Source: Pinus tabuliformis
Lineage: Eukaryota; Streptophyta; Pinopsida; Pinales; Pinaceae
Length of the DNA: 64,000 nt
NCBI GenBank assembly: GCA_031772625.1
Contig: CM062820.1
Coordinates: 93,460,421 to 93,524,420 of the forward strand
Direction: 5' to 3'
Below are positions 22,780-34,436 of the stretch, one piece after another; the stretch's first letter is position 1; every line of letters begins with the position of its first letter. The position numbers were made by a program, and so were the translations under genes. The notes under the pieces are model-generated. The model was not told the origin of the DNA, did not search any database, and saw only the letters and a program-made list of their open reading frames with translations.

Positions 22780-23430
22780 CGAGTTCTCAAGAAAGACATG
22801 GATATACTATCTTAAGAATAAGGATGAAGACTTTGAATCATTCAAGGAATTCAAAGCCTTGATCGAAAATCAATCAGGAAAGAGAATCAAAGTCTTTAGG
22901 TCTCTGACAATGGAGGGGAATATATGTCAAAATAATTTATAGATTTTTGCAATAAAGACAGAATCAAGAAGGAAACAATTATGCAATATACTCTTGAAGA
23001 GAATGGTCTAGCTGAAAGGAAGAACAAGTATATATTAGAAGTTGCCTGTGCTATGCTTCGTCATCAAAAGGTGCCAAATTTCCTTTGGGTCGAAGGTACA
23101 TCTACTGATGTATATGTTCAAAACATGGTTCCTCATCAAGCTTTAGAAGACAAGATTCTTGAAGAAATAGTCATTGGTATCAAGCCTAATATCAACCATC
23201 TGTGTGTATTTGGATACCCTATATATTTTCAAGTGTCGAAGGAAAAAATGAATAAATTGGAAGCTAATGGTAGAAAAGGTACTTTTGTGGGTTATTGTAA
23301 AAATTGTAAAGCATATAGAATTTATATTCCTGGTCAGAGGAAGGTAGAAATTAGTAGGGACATAACATTTGATGAAGATACAGCTCTTGGAAAAGCAAGA
23401 GATATTCCTCCACCTCCTCCTCCCAAGGAA
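22780..23430 (+). pseudogene. Copia-1 integrase, second part
   Basis: Text resumes with WIYYLKN-type wording, ESFKEFKALIENQSGKRIK, then NGLAERKNKYILEVACAML, VPNFLWVEG and FGYPIYFQVSKEKMNKLEA near 23220-23265. VEISRDITFDED near 23350 marks the end of the copia integrase region. This is the half of the integrase that lies downstream of the nested chromovirus. It is broken, with a few breaks. Confidence 0.82.
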
Positions 23431-23739
23431 TAGAATGATCACTAGGATATTCTGGATGGTCTGTTCATGCCTGAGTTCGATATGGTTAATGATCCCATAG
23501 AGCCTATGGATCCATTAGATCCTCCCCCAAGTGATCTTCCTACTAGGAAAATACCACTTTGGCTCCACGATACTTTACAGGATACTGAAAGAAATGTCCC
23601 CATTCGTAGATCATTTAGAGAAAGGAAGCAACCATGCAGGCATTAGGGATATGTTGTAGCTATGAGCACTATGATTCAAGCCAAACCATCCTCATTCAAA
23701 GAAGTAGTAAAAGAACAACTTTGGAAGGATGCTACAACA

Positions 23740-24420
23740 GAGGAATGAGAATCAATTATGAAAAATAATGTATGGAATGTTGTACCTAGATCAAAAGGGA
23801 TCTCTGTTGTGACTTCAAAATTTTTATTTAAGATCAAACATGGAATTGATGGTAGCATTGAGAAATACAAAGAAAGTTTTGTAGCTCAAGGATTCTCTCA
23901 AAAAGAGGGAGAAGACTATGATGGCATATTTTCTCATGTGGATCAATATATAGCCATCCATTTATATTTTACCTTGCTACAAGTTAGGGATGGAATCTTC
24001 ATCAAATGGATGTAAAGACCACATTCCTTCATGGTATATTATAGGAAGAAGTATATGTTGAACAACCAGAGGGATTTGAAGTGGAATATCGAAGATCACA
24101 TGTTTGTAGGTTGAAGAAGGAATTGTATGGTTTGAAGCAAGCTCCTTGAACTTGGTATGTACACATTGACAATTACTTAGTGAAGTTGGGATTCAAAAGA
24201 AGAAATGTCAATCCTAACCTCTACTTCAAGGTAGTCCAAGGTATGCCATTGATTTTTGTTTTATATGTTGACGATCTATTCTTGACAGGTAGTGATCCTT
24301 TGATGATTTAGTGTAAAAGGAAGCTAGACTCTTAATTTGAGATGAAAGACCTTGGTCTCGTGCACTACTTTTTGGGTCCTGAGGTGTGGCAAAGGCCTGG
24401 TGGAAAATCCATGGTTACTT
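23740..24420 (+). pseudogene. Copia-1 reverse transcriptase
   Basis: Copia RT landmarks: NNVWNVVPRSKGISVV near 23765, YKESFVAQGFSQKEGEDY near 23870-23920, VYVEQPEGFEV near 24052, LYGLKQAP near 24125, the catalytic LYVDD near 24260-24275 and FEMKDLGLVHYFLGPEVWQ near 24338-24395. Broken, with several breaks. Confidence 0.82.
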
Positions 24421-24689
24421 CGATGGAAATGAACTTCAAGAAGTTATGTGGAGCTACTGTAGGACCAACCTTAGAAAATCCATCCCAGTATAGACAACTG
24501 ATTGGGGCTTTAATGTTCCTTGTGAACGCACATATAGACATATGCTATGAACACCCATATAGACATATTCTATGCAATAAACACATTGCATCAATTCATG
24601 ACCGATACCCTCCACTTACACTGGATAGCTTCCAAACACATATTGAGATATATGTAGGGGTCGATCACAGTTGGCCTTAGATATTCTGC

Positions 24690-25120
24690 CAGAAATGTTT
24701 AACTTCATGGATACACTGATGGTGATTGGGCCATAAATGTTATTGATAAAAAGAGTACATTTGGATGTTTCTATAGTCTTGGATCTGCTGTGATATCCTG
24801 GATGAGTAGGAAACAAAAATCTGTAGCATTGAGCACAACTGAAGCAAAATACACTGCCACTAGAATGGTTTATTACGAAGTAGCCTAGTTGAGAAATCTC
24901 TTTAGAGAGCTATTTGGGAAGATCCTAGATACTATGGTGATATACTATGACAACAAGAGTGGAATCTGTTTGGAAGAAAATCCAGTGTTTCATGACAAGT
25001 CAAATCATATTGAGATTCGATATCACTTCATTCGAGACATGGTGCATAAAGGAGCTATTAAGATCCATCACATATCGATATATGAACAGATTATTGATAT
25101 TCTCACCAATACATGACCAA
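24690..25120 (+). pseudogene. Copia-1 RNase H
   Basis: Typical copia RNase H: a GYTDGDWA-like start near 24710, AVISWMSRKQKSVALSTTEA near 24790-24845, VIYYDNKSGICLEENPVFHD near 24935-24990, and HIEIRYHFIRDMV near 25007-25045. The polyprotein would end soon after ILTNT near 25115. Broken. Confidence 0.8.
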
Positions 25121-25755
25121 AAGGAAAGTTCTTGGTCTTCAGATAGTAGCTTGGATTGATGGATGTGGCCCCGCCATATAAGGGCAATGCTGATCGAGAA
25201 CACTGAGCCAACTCTTTACCCCTATTTGAGCTCCCAGGGTGAGGAATTGAGGGAAATGACCCTTGGGGTTGAGGGAACTCTGGAAAATAGGGCATTCCCC
25301 TATCTATTACACATAGGGTTGAGGGTTTTACTCCCCTATGTAGTCTTTTCAGAGGATACCCCACTTGGAATCATACCCACAAGCACGACTTGTTGGGAAT
25401 ATTACTCCTTGTTTGGCCAATGAGTTGAGGGTGTGCTTGGGGTGTAAAACCTAAGGTGATTATGGTACAAGTGTTTTACAACATGACTACTAAGAGTCAT
25501 TACTAGGAATATTGGTAGGCAATAGAATTCAGGGTTGAGGGTAAAGCTCCTCGATGAGGTTCCAAGGTCGAGGGTTTACTCCCCTGTATGATGTGTTATC
25601 CTATTTCTCGGTATGGGTGGAAGATATTTCTCCCTGATTCTTCTTCTTCTAGATCCGAGAAAGTTTTAGCAGATTTAGTTGGGTAGAAATAGTCAAAGTA
25701 TTACGACAACATGATAATATTTTGGTAGGTGAAATTCTTCCTGGTTGAGAGGGAG
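25121..25755 (+). other. Copia-1 3' untranslated region with repeated TTGAGGG motif
   Basis: A non-coding stretch between RNase H and the 3' LTR. TTGAGGG occurs at 25247, 25269, 25319, 25425 and 25535, with a variant TCGAGGG near 25567. The true polypurine tract GGTTGAGAGGGAG abuts the LTR at 25743-25755. The repeated words look like copies of the start of the tract. Confidence 0.65.
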
Positions 25756-26950
25756 TGTTAATTTTTTCAACTAGGGTCAAATTCCACATTGGACAGCCTA
25801 GATGACCGATATGATACTTGCATTAAATTCCTCCTTTTGAGAGGACCGAAATTGACCTAAATATCACCCAATTTGGTTAAGTGGAAGTTATGTTTTGAAT
25901 TGTTTTTATTCATTCACACGTTATGGTCAAATGGGTCAGACTTAATCACATGAGTGACTACTTGTGTCAACCTTAACCCCAAGTTAACCCTTAGGAATGT
26001 TAGTAAATAGAAGTGACCTCAAGTTCATTTCAACACATTGATCAAGTCATTTTCTATTCTTCTTTTTTTTGTGTTAGCTCACATAGGTTCTTCAGAAGGA
26101 GTTCACACAGGGTTTGAAGTCACAGGTGAAAGGTTCACTCTGGGTTACGGTTTTTTGGATCTCAGACGCTGGCACACAATAGGGCTTTTTGGTCCCTACA
26201 CACTAGCACAGAGTGGGTAAGATATCAAATATCAAATAAGGATCTCTTGACGCTGGGAGATAGGCTTATGCAAGCGACAAAGGGTTCAGAAGCAGATCAC
26301 AAGACTCAGGTCCCCGGACGCTCGCACAATGTCGTCCTAAGAGCATCCAGGACATCTTGGATGCTCACACAGTAACTGTAAGGGAGCGACCAAGGGTTTT
26401 AGGTGTATTTCACCTTGGTCGCATGCATAGATACTTCCTGAGAGTGACCAAGCAGTCACAATCGCCCTCAAATAGTATTCAAGAGAGCGGCCAGGGAGTT
26501 TCAGTTGCACATAGACAATTTTGATGAGGGCGACCAAAGTTAAAATCTAGGGTTTGACACATTAGCTTCAGTTGACTTGACTGATCTGGTAGATGTAATT
26601 TTATCTTTACTGTTATACAAATCTGTATATATGTAGATTTGATTTGTTAGTTTCCAATGCAAACATATGTATTGGGCTGATTGTACTCTCTGTTGAAATC
26701 TTTTTATGATGATCTATTAAGGAAGACTATTTGAAAGGGTTCCCCCTTGTCGGGTTTTTCCTTGGTCTTGGAACAATCTACTATCCCTTATGGTTGTGCT
26801 ATTCCCTTCTTTGTCATTGCATACATTGTTCATTCTTCAACTACATTTATGATTGGTTATACTACTAATAATTGAATGCATTGTTAATGAAGAAGAAGTA
26901 ATTTAGGCTAAAGTAACTGATACCGGAAAGAACATTAAGAAAATTTAATA
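25756..26950 (+). repeat. 3' LTR of Copia-1
   Basis: Begins TGTTAATTTTTTCAACTAGGG after the polypurine tract and matches the 5' LTR at 4210-5388 throughout. It is followed at once by text belonging to the old gypsy remnant that surrounds the copia. Confidence 0.88.
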
Positions 26951-27931
26951 GGATGCAAAGACATTATATCAAGAATGTCCCTTACTTTTTGAGCACATGA
27001 GATGTTGTTTTTTAATCTAGAAAACTACTTATATTGAGGTCCTATTTGTAATTTCATTGTGTATTATTGATGAACGTTGTATAATATTTTTGCATTTCAA
27101 ATTACATTTAAGAACTTATTTATATAAAACACTCCATAAACTATATTTATTTGATTGAAACATCTCATTTATGATTTACTTCCAACATGATGATGTTAAT
27201 TATGAAATCTTTGTATGTGGATACCAAGCCTGATAATACGATGATTAGGCTTGTATATATATATATGCTCGAATGATAACTAAATTGCAGGCTTGTAGCG
27301 GGCTATGTAATAGCTAGAGATCCATGGTAGTAAGTAGTCATTGTTAGGATATCAAATTACTAACGGTATACTAATATTAATTTATATGCTAGTCATTAGA
27401 GGTATATCAAAAACTCACTCTCCTACACATGTTATCACAACTGCTAGTTGCTTGCTGGGGAAGTTGATATAGTTGATGCTTTTGGTATTTTGGTTCTATG
27501 AGTGGTTATATCTACTTATCCGATGCCATAGTATATTACAATAAAGGACATATAAAATGAGAGTGGATATAGGTCAGAAAGCAAGGAAAGATATAGATTA
27601 GCTATGAACTCAAGACGAGATGTGATTTCTTCTTATGCTTTTACTCAGTTCTAATTACTGAACCTTTCTCATTGTTTCAATTAGTATAGTTGATGCCATA
27701 GTATATTGCAACAAAGGATGGATAGGATGGGAGTGAAAGTACGTTAAGAAGTATGGAAGAATATAAATTATCTATGAACTCTAGATGAGAGATGAATTTT
27801 TCTTATGCTTTTATTTAGTTTCGATTAGTACACCTTTCTGATTTTTTGGATCATGTCTAATTTTCATTTCACTCCTTCGTTGTTGTATCCTCATAACTCT
27901 ATCTTTGGGGTGGAATTGTCTAAGGGAGGGT
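26951..27931 (+). mobile_element. old Ty3/gypsy remnant, C-terminal tail and 3' untranslated region
   Basis: Directly after the copia the translation gives a DAKTLYQECPLLFEH-like phrase, matching the last residues of chromovirus polyproteins (usually ...E..YP.LF). It is the partner of the integrase part at 3277-4209. The following ~900 bp are non-coding and contain a 170 bp tandem repeat. A purine run AAGGGAGGG at 27922-27930 is the likely polypurine tract. Heavily decayed. Confidence 0.65.
27522..27852. repeat. two-copy tandem repeat, 170 bp period
   Basis: GATGCCATAGTATATT begins unit 1 at 27522 and unit 2 at 27692. Both also share TATGAACTC, AGATGAGA-like text, TCTTATGCTTTTA and CACCTTTCTGATT-like text in the same order. 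Similarity is about 75-80 percent by eye. Confidence 0.75.
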
Positions 27932-28730
27932 TGTATGTAATGCCCACTCCCTTACCCTACTATGTTATACCAGATCATTAGTGTATCCATTATGAGATAC
28001 CTCGATATGATAGATTCTTATTAGCATTGTTAGTATAAGTATGAGATATGTGTATGCTAGCTACATACCCACACCTCGCATGAATGCGCTAGTATTTTAT
28101 GGCCTATTATGCTAGATGATTGATTAATGGTTAAGTTATAATTAACATTAAGCTTGATTAATGATTACGATTATAATTATGGTTAATATTAATTAATAGT
28201 TAAGCTTGATTAATGGTTAATTAAATGATTAACATCTAAGCCCGATTAATAATTAATTAACGATACATATTTTAATATAATTACCTTTTTAATTTAATTA
28301 GTTAATATTGTTATGAATAAACTAATTTGATTAAAAATTAAAAGTTTATATTAATTTTATTACATAAAGGAGTGGGTGAATGACTTGACCACACAAGGAA
28401 TTGATTAGGGGGAAGTAGGGTACATGGAAGAGATAAGGTGGGGGTGGCTTGAGTGTCATCAATGAGAGTTAGGTGGCCTTAATGGGAGAGGAGGGAATAA
28501 AACTTCAGAATTCATGGAAGATAAGTGAGAGGAGGGAGTTTGAGGAAAGGGGCCTTTTTTTTTTAATTTTGTAAATGTTTAGTGCAAAAATCATTTTTTG
28601 ATGGAAAAGTAGGGAAAGGAGGGTTAAGAGAAGCCCAAAGAAATTTTTGGACAATGAACTGGATTTTGAAGGAGAACTAGGGTACAATATAGTTCTGTTA
28701 TAGTATTGGTCTCAAAGGGCTAAGCTGTAA
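27932..28730 (+). repeat. probable 3' LTR of the old gypsy remnant
   Basis: After the purine run comes TGTATGTAATGCCCACTCCC, and TGTAATGCCC-type starts are common in Tekay/Del-like LTRs. The stretch is AT-rich with TTAATTAATGGTTAA-like repeats near 28120-28260. The downstream end is not fixed; it may meet the TGTAACACCC at 28728. No second LTR copy is in the window, so this rests on position and start sequence. Confidence 0.45.
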
Positions 28731-29852
28731 CACCCTCCTCCCACATTTACACATGCTAACCAGTCCACCAGGATAAACATGTGAGGAAGAGTTACTATGA
28801 TATAATTCAACTCCCCATGTAAGTTAAGGAAGTGGAACCGACACATAAAAATGAAGCTAACCATTCTTAGGAGCTACAAGACTGCTAGGGACTAATCAAG
28901 GAAATTGGAACAACTTAATGAGATTTCCAAGTAATCAAGATACTATGAGACACTGGAAACAATCTTGACAAAACCATAAAATCAATGAAATGAATCTTGG
29001 GTACATAAACGGAGTAGCTGCAAATTTATATTAAAGGGTCAAATATTACAAAAAGATCATTTCTTCATGTTCTTCATCAACCCTTTCTCAAAGTCGAAAA
29101 TCTACCTATTTATAGATAAAAATCTCTTTACATATCTTGTCACTTGGGCCAAATTTGATTCATCAATCTAGAGACCTAGTCCTACTTTTCTTCTAACTAA
29201 CAAAGTCCTTTTAGGGATTTTATGTTCTACAATAGTTGGACTCAACGAGAACTCTACTAGCTTTAAAATAATAACCACTTCTTGTTGATGTAGATAACCG
29301 AAGCGAACTGCATGCTAAGTTTTCCAAAGTGCCATTAAATTGTTAAACCACTGATAGACATCAATTTAATTGCCTTTATGCTCACTATCTTGATGAGCTG
29401 GTTGATTTGTAGATGTGGCTATTTTTTTATCTCGTAGGAAGAAAAATAGGACCGTATCATGATGGCATGGCCACCCTTCATCATCTGGAATCCACCTAGA
29501 GCTTGTATGTTTGATATAAAAAATCTTCGAAAAGTCAGAAAAACCAAGTTTTTTCATGATTTTGTAGCAAAACAATGTTTTCAGAACTTTCATAGCGACT
29601 TTGAAAAACACACTTACGCTACACTTTTCTTCCATCTGTTGGTTTTGATGTCTTTGTTGATGTTCATGAGCTAAACATAAGCCTTCAGAGCTTCGTTTTT
29701 TGAACTCTAGACCATCTTTAACCCCCATGGAATGCTACAATAGTTTCGTAGCAAAAACTCAACTTCACTATGGGCAGTTGCTACGAAAGTTGCAATTTTT
29801 TTTTTTTTTTTCAGGTTTCCATAATTCTAATGCCTCCTTATGACTTCTAACA
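28728..29852 (-). repeat. LTR-like segment, minus strand
   Basis: On the minus strand the segment could start TGTTAGAAGTCATAAGG (29852) and ends GGGAGGAGGGTGTTACA (28728). It has a good CTATAAATAGG TATA box near 29105-29115 and transcript-like text after it. The coding-like unit at 29.9-31.45 kb lies just upstream, so this could be the 3' LTR of that unit. No partner LTR was found and no polypurine tract is evident. It could also be two unrelated pieces. Confidence 0.35.
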
Positions 29853-29926
29853 CCATGTTGACTATACATATAGCTGATTTAACTGAAATAAGTATAGTAA
29901 AGACAAAATTTGAAGATTTTTCCATA

Positions 29927-31450
29927 TCATGGAGCAACACTTACTTCAACAATAATTTTGAGGTTTTTGTTCTTGAATTCTACCTGGATCATCTCAATCT
30001 CAGTTTCTAGTGCTACAACTTGTCCTTGTAGGATTTTTCTATCTGCTTGCAACCAACTATTTCTCCTATACATGTGTTCGAGCATTCTATGTAAAGGCAG
30101 AGTCCTTTTAATCATCTTTTTAGACTTATCTACAATCTCATCATAAAAGTCTATTTTCTTCAACACTTCATCTTGGTATGCATCAAACTCCAACTTGGTC
30201 TTGATTACTTCTTGTCTAACCTCCCTTAACTTCTCTTGTAATATTTCTATTTCACTCTTTTCTTGAACAATCTCCTTTCCCTTCTTTTGCTTTAATGGTT
30301 TCCTAGATAACTCTGTTTTTCTCAATGGTGCTTCAGGTACCTTCTCCACTTGCTGCATTGATCTTGTGACAGGTTTCCTTGGTTTGAAAATGAAACCCTG
30401 CTCTTCTTGAGTAAAATCCAATTTCTTTGCTCTCTTGCTTTTCTTCTTTTCTTTAGTTGGGATCACTTCTATAGGCTGCTCATCTGGGATTTCTTCAATG
30501 TCTATGGCTTCTAGTATGTCAACCAATATTACCCTCTTTGCACTCTATCCTGTTCTTTCTTATGTCTTCTGGTCATTCTCCTCATAGCACTTGTAGAAGC
30601 CTCAATTATAGGTTGTTGCTCTGCCACTGACTATTTTTCTACTCTAGGTTGCTGCTTTGTTTCAGGCTGTTTTTTTATTCTAGGTGTTGCAGATTTGGAT
30701 TTTGGAGTTTTTCTAGAGGGGGTAGCAACATCTAGTTCATATCCACTTAGGAATAAAAATGTAATCCAATCCCTATTCAATTTATTCATCTCTTCAACTA
30801 CTAACAATTTTATAAGACCATGATGGAAAACATAGGTACTACATGCCTCTAGTTTAGCTTGGACCTTATCAGCCATCTTCCCTAAACTTCTGAACAAGTA
30901 AAAAGGAATGTCTAAGGGTTGTTTACCTGTAAAGTGAAGCAACAACTTGAAGCGATATTGGTAGAACATATGAAACCTTCCCTCACATGTAAAATACTTA
31001 TGAATAACCATCAACAACTTGAAATAATGCTCTTTGAGACAAGTTCTAGGAATGCCCACTATTATATCAATCCCTTGATGCTCATCCTTCAATTATTCAT
31101 CACAATTCTACAGCTAGAACTTCTGAACTTTAAACCATGTTTCCACTAACCTTGGGATTTCAGTAGCATGAGCAACAATGTCTAGAGATACATTCAATCT
31201 CAGAACACCCACCTTCATGGAAGCTCTTGTGAAATTGAGGGTGAAATCCTTGGTGATCTGTGCATGAAAACCTTACAATTTTTGACAGAATCAAAGACAC
31301 CACACGATGGAAAATGAATGTATGAAAGCTAGGTTTTCCATAAGAAGCTTCATGTCAGTGGGTTCATAATTTACCACAACCCCTCCTTTGTAGTGTATCC
31401 TGGTGTCCATGCTTGCTAACATGATGAGAGCTACTTGTAAGCTGCTTCCT
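29927..31450 (-). pseudogene. unrecognised coding-like unit with coiled coil, probably element-derived
   Basis: The minus strand carries protein-like text over ~1.5 kb. The upstream part (to ~30640) has the wording HFTGKQPLDIPFYLFRSLG and a basic, proline/lysine-rich tail. The downstream part (29927-30526) has a basic stretch (KEKKKSKRAKKLDF), PRKPVTRSM and then ~110 residues of charged heptad-like helix (QEKLREVRQEVIKTKLEFD and on), a likely coiled coil. The family is not recognised and no function is proposed. There are a few breaks. Proximity to an LTR-like segment and TE-dense surroundings suggest an ORF of a non-classical LTR element rather than a host gene. Confidence 0.45.
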
Positions 31451-32080
31451 TTTCACCTACAACCAAGCCTTGAACACCTAGACCTCACCTAGACCATGAC
31501 TAAACCTATTTTGACAACTCAAAACCTAATCTATGACAACAATTGTGCACTTCTTGATGAGAGTAGATGGTATAAAGGGAAAGGGAGAGGTAAAAGTGAT
31601 TTAAAAGGGAGTGGAGGACATAAGGACCAAAAGGCATAACAACTCAGTACATTTGGAATGACAAATAATGATTTTCAACAAAATCGTTACATAGCCACAA
31701 ACTCTCGTAGCGAAACAAGTGTCAGAGAAGACTATTTTTCTATGGAAGTGTCAGGAACTTTCGTAGAAAATTCTGGGTTTGCGTAATTGTGTTTGCTACG
31801 AAAGTCTACAAAAGTGTCAGACCTCAAAAATATGAAATGATGACTTCAAAAATGGAGGGAGTGGTGATTCTTTCTGTTATGATGACCTTTTTAAACACTG
31901 AATGGACCCTCTAATAGGTACCACATGAACCTAAACAAACAAACCCTATTTATAATGAGAAATTCAAACTAAAAAATAAATTATTTAGGGTTATCATAGA
32001 TGGAACTTACCTTCAATGGTAAGTCATCTCCTGCCTATTGTCTCTCTTTGGTGTTGTTAGAGTATATCCCAGTTGGAATC
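31451..32080. other. no gene recognised; CTACGAAAG-type short repeats
   Basis: Holds several CTACGAAAG / TCGTAGC-like words (near 31705, 31755 and 31795-31805). These recur on the other side of the coding-like unit near 29750-29795, as if the unit had related non-coding flanks. The stretch ends at the target duplication GAATC (32076-32080) of Tat-2. Confidence 0.45.
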
Positions 32081-34406
32081 TATTGTGGCCACCAACAACC
32101 CCCCTCCTTATTTAGTATTAGCAATAACACTAGATAAGTGGGGACCCTTAGTAAAAAATTCAAAAAATTCAATTAAAACTCATGTATTATACTCCTTAAG
32201 AAAATATCGCATCACACGAAGAAGATAGGACATTTCCTTATGAGTAAAATGATAAATTGCGAGAGTGCGACGCGAAATCCATCGCATCACATGCATTAAG
32301 AAACGCTCACAAATGAAAACTTTAAGAAATCGCCTATGGCCGATATACGACATCGCATATCACAACATTGCATAAAACAGAACATAACTATTTAATGAAT
32401 TGTAACAATCTATGATCTTGCGATAGTGCGATACTGCGATCGGCGATCCTGCGATCGCGCGAAAAAACAATCTGCAATCCTGCGATCGGCGTGATTGGTC
32501 AACCCTGCGATAACACATCTTGATAAAAATGCGATAATGCGATAACGCGATGATACGATGCTACGATGCGAATCGCAAAGATCGTCCATCGCAGATTTTT
32601 CCTGGCTCAACATTCAAGAAAAATTGAATACACGCGTTAATGAAAATTAATGAATGTATGCCAAGTGTTAATGAAAGACAGTTTTATGTTTTTTGAAGAG
32701 TTAGTTCACGTCAGGTGGCATGTTTTTGTATATCCGTAGAGCTTAGAGCTTTCTTGTCAATTTTTATTATCATTGCTCTCTCCTTATGTGTGAAATGCAC
32801 GAATGAAAAATAGAAACAATATGAAGCAATGTGCATGGAGCGATTAAGGAAAAAGGATAAAGCTCCAATGCTCGGAAGCAGAGAAGAAATGCCCTCATGA
32901 ACGGATACCGCATGCAACAAAGCCGTGAATTCCAGAGCGCTGCTGAGCTATCCATTACAGATCTATCGGTCAGAGCCATGGTTCAATGAATAGTTGGAAA
33001 ATGCTGATATCAACAGGCGATTTAATGCTCAAGGTTAGAAGCTCACAAAAGCAGTATGTTTGCAAAATTTTAAAGCTTATACCCGGTGAAGGAAAGGCGC
33101 TAAAGGCGAAAAACGCAACAGAAAGGCTCAGATAAAAAAACAGAGGTATTTTTTGATGCACGATTAGCGCCTAGTGCTAATGGCGCATCATTGAGAAAAT
33201 TGCTCAAAAAGCAAAGTCCCTAACTGCTTAGTCACTCGTAATCCTGGAAACGCAAGAAAGCAAAGGCAGAGGAAATTTGAGGGTTAACCAAGTGGAATTT
33301 GGGTCATTACTGAGCATACAAAGTAAATCCACATAGCCAGAGATGATTCTCAAGTATATCTGCTATTTTGCTGGAAAAAATGGTGCGAGCACTTGCCATT
33401 TCTGTTTGCTTAGCTCAACCAAAAGCGGAAGATGGTCAGCCGACTCTACCCAGGCAAATATTGAATGCTCGCAACATTAAGGAGCAAATGCAGAAATAGT
33501 TAGATATTAGATTTAATTTTTAGAAATAATTTTGCTTAGAAAAAGGGCGGTCATCTAAACCGTATCCTGAATCTGTGTAATTAAGATATTTAGTTAGTAG
33601 TATTTAAACCCTTCTCATTCATTTAGAGAAGGGTCCAGAAATTTATCAAAAAATTGTCCTCAGAACATGCACTTTTGCACCCTCCGAGGAGGTTTTGGTG
33701 AATGAATGGATCAAGATTTGTTGATGTTTGCATTTGATATCTGCTACTGATGTTGCACTTCTGTACTCTTAGCAGTTGTTAGAGCAAGGAGAAATAAATC
33801 ATTATTGCTTGAAGCTTATGAGTAGGACCAGTCATAAATGGTACTTTTATCTCTTGACCATTTCTGCTTATATGTTAAAGTGATATACAGTTTTTAGTTA
33901 TTTATATGTTATTGCATGAATTCTTGAGTTACCATTTGGCACTTTTGTACGGTGGTAGCTATTTATTTATGTTTAATGTATCAATAGCTTAGTATGCGAT
34001 ATGCTGTTCATAACTGTTTTGCCTAACTTTTCATGCGAAATAGTTCATCTTAATTGATTTCCTTTCTTATAATCACTGAACGATCTTTATTACCAGTTGT
34101 TATATGAAATCTCTTTAGATCGCATAATAGAAGAGTTACATCCCGGGTTAGCCTAGATTAGATGTGCTATTTTTATTAGATTACCATAGTATAGAATTAG
34201 ATTAAAGTTTGAATTAGAATAGCTTAGATAGTTACTGTTAGATCAACAACATCCAATTCTACACATACACACACCCATAGATTGGGAAACTGGTCCCATT
34301 ATCCCCAATCGGACCCGCTATACCAAACGGATAAGGAGCTGCCAACCAAGGTCCGGACCGGGTGGGTATCCCCCTTGTTGTCGACCCGATTTTCGGGGCT
34401 TCAACA
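32081..34406 (+). repeat. 5' LTR of Tat-2
   Basis: A 2326 bp LTR ending TTTTCGGGGCTTCAACA. Its R-like zone at 32405-32590 is full of GCGATC / TGCGATA words, the Tat-2 form of the GATCGCA minisatellite. ACACACACAC lies near 34263-34272. Many differences from the partner LTR are C/T or G/A changes in CG contexts. Confidence 0.95.
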
Positions 34407-34408
34407 TA

Positions 34409-34427
34409 TTTGGCGCTAGAAGGAGGG
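34409..34427 (+). other. primer binding site of Tat-2
   Basis: TTTGGCGCTAGAAGGAGGG begins two bases after the LTR end (CAACA, then TA) and is identical to the Tat-1 site. TGGCGC should pair with a tRNA ending GCGCCA. Confidence 0.7.
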
Positions 34428-34436
34428 CCTGAACTA

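Larger units (their letters stand above)
4210..26950 (+). mobile_element. Copia-1: Ty1/copia element split by nested insertions
   Basis: Paired LTRs (4210-5388 and 25756-26950), a tRNA-Met type primer site, gag, protease, integrase, RT and RNase H are all on the plus strand. The copia's own DNA is about 7 kb; the rest is a chromovirus inserted in its integrase region at 7162-22779, which itself carries a Tat-like element. LTRs differ by perhaps 12-15 percent by eye, making this an old insertion. The coding part is a fossil with many breaks. It sits inside the old gypsy remnant, whose text resumes right after 26950. The left flank is AAGGA; only an imperfect copy is seen on the right. Confidence 0.9.
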
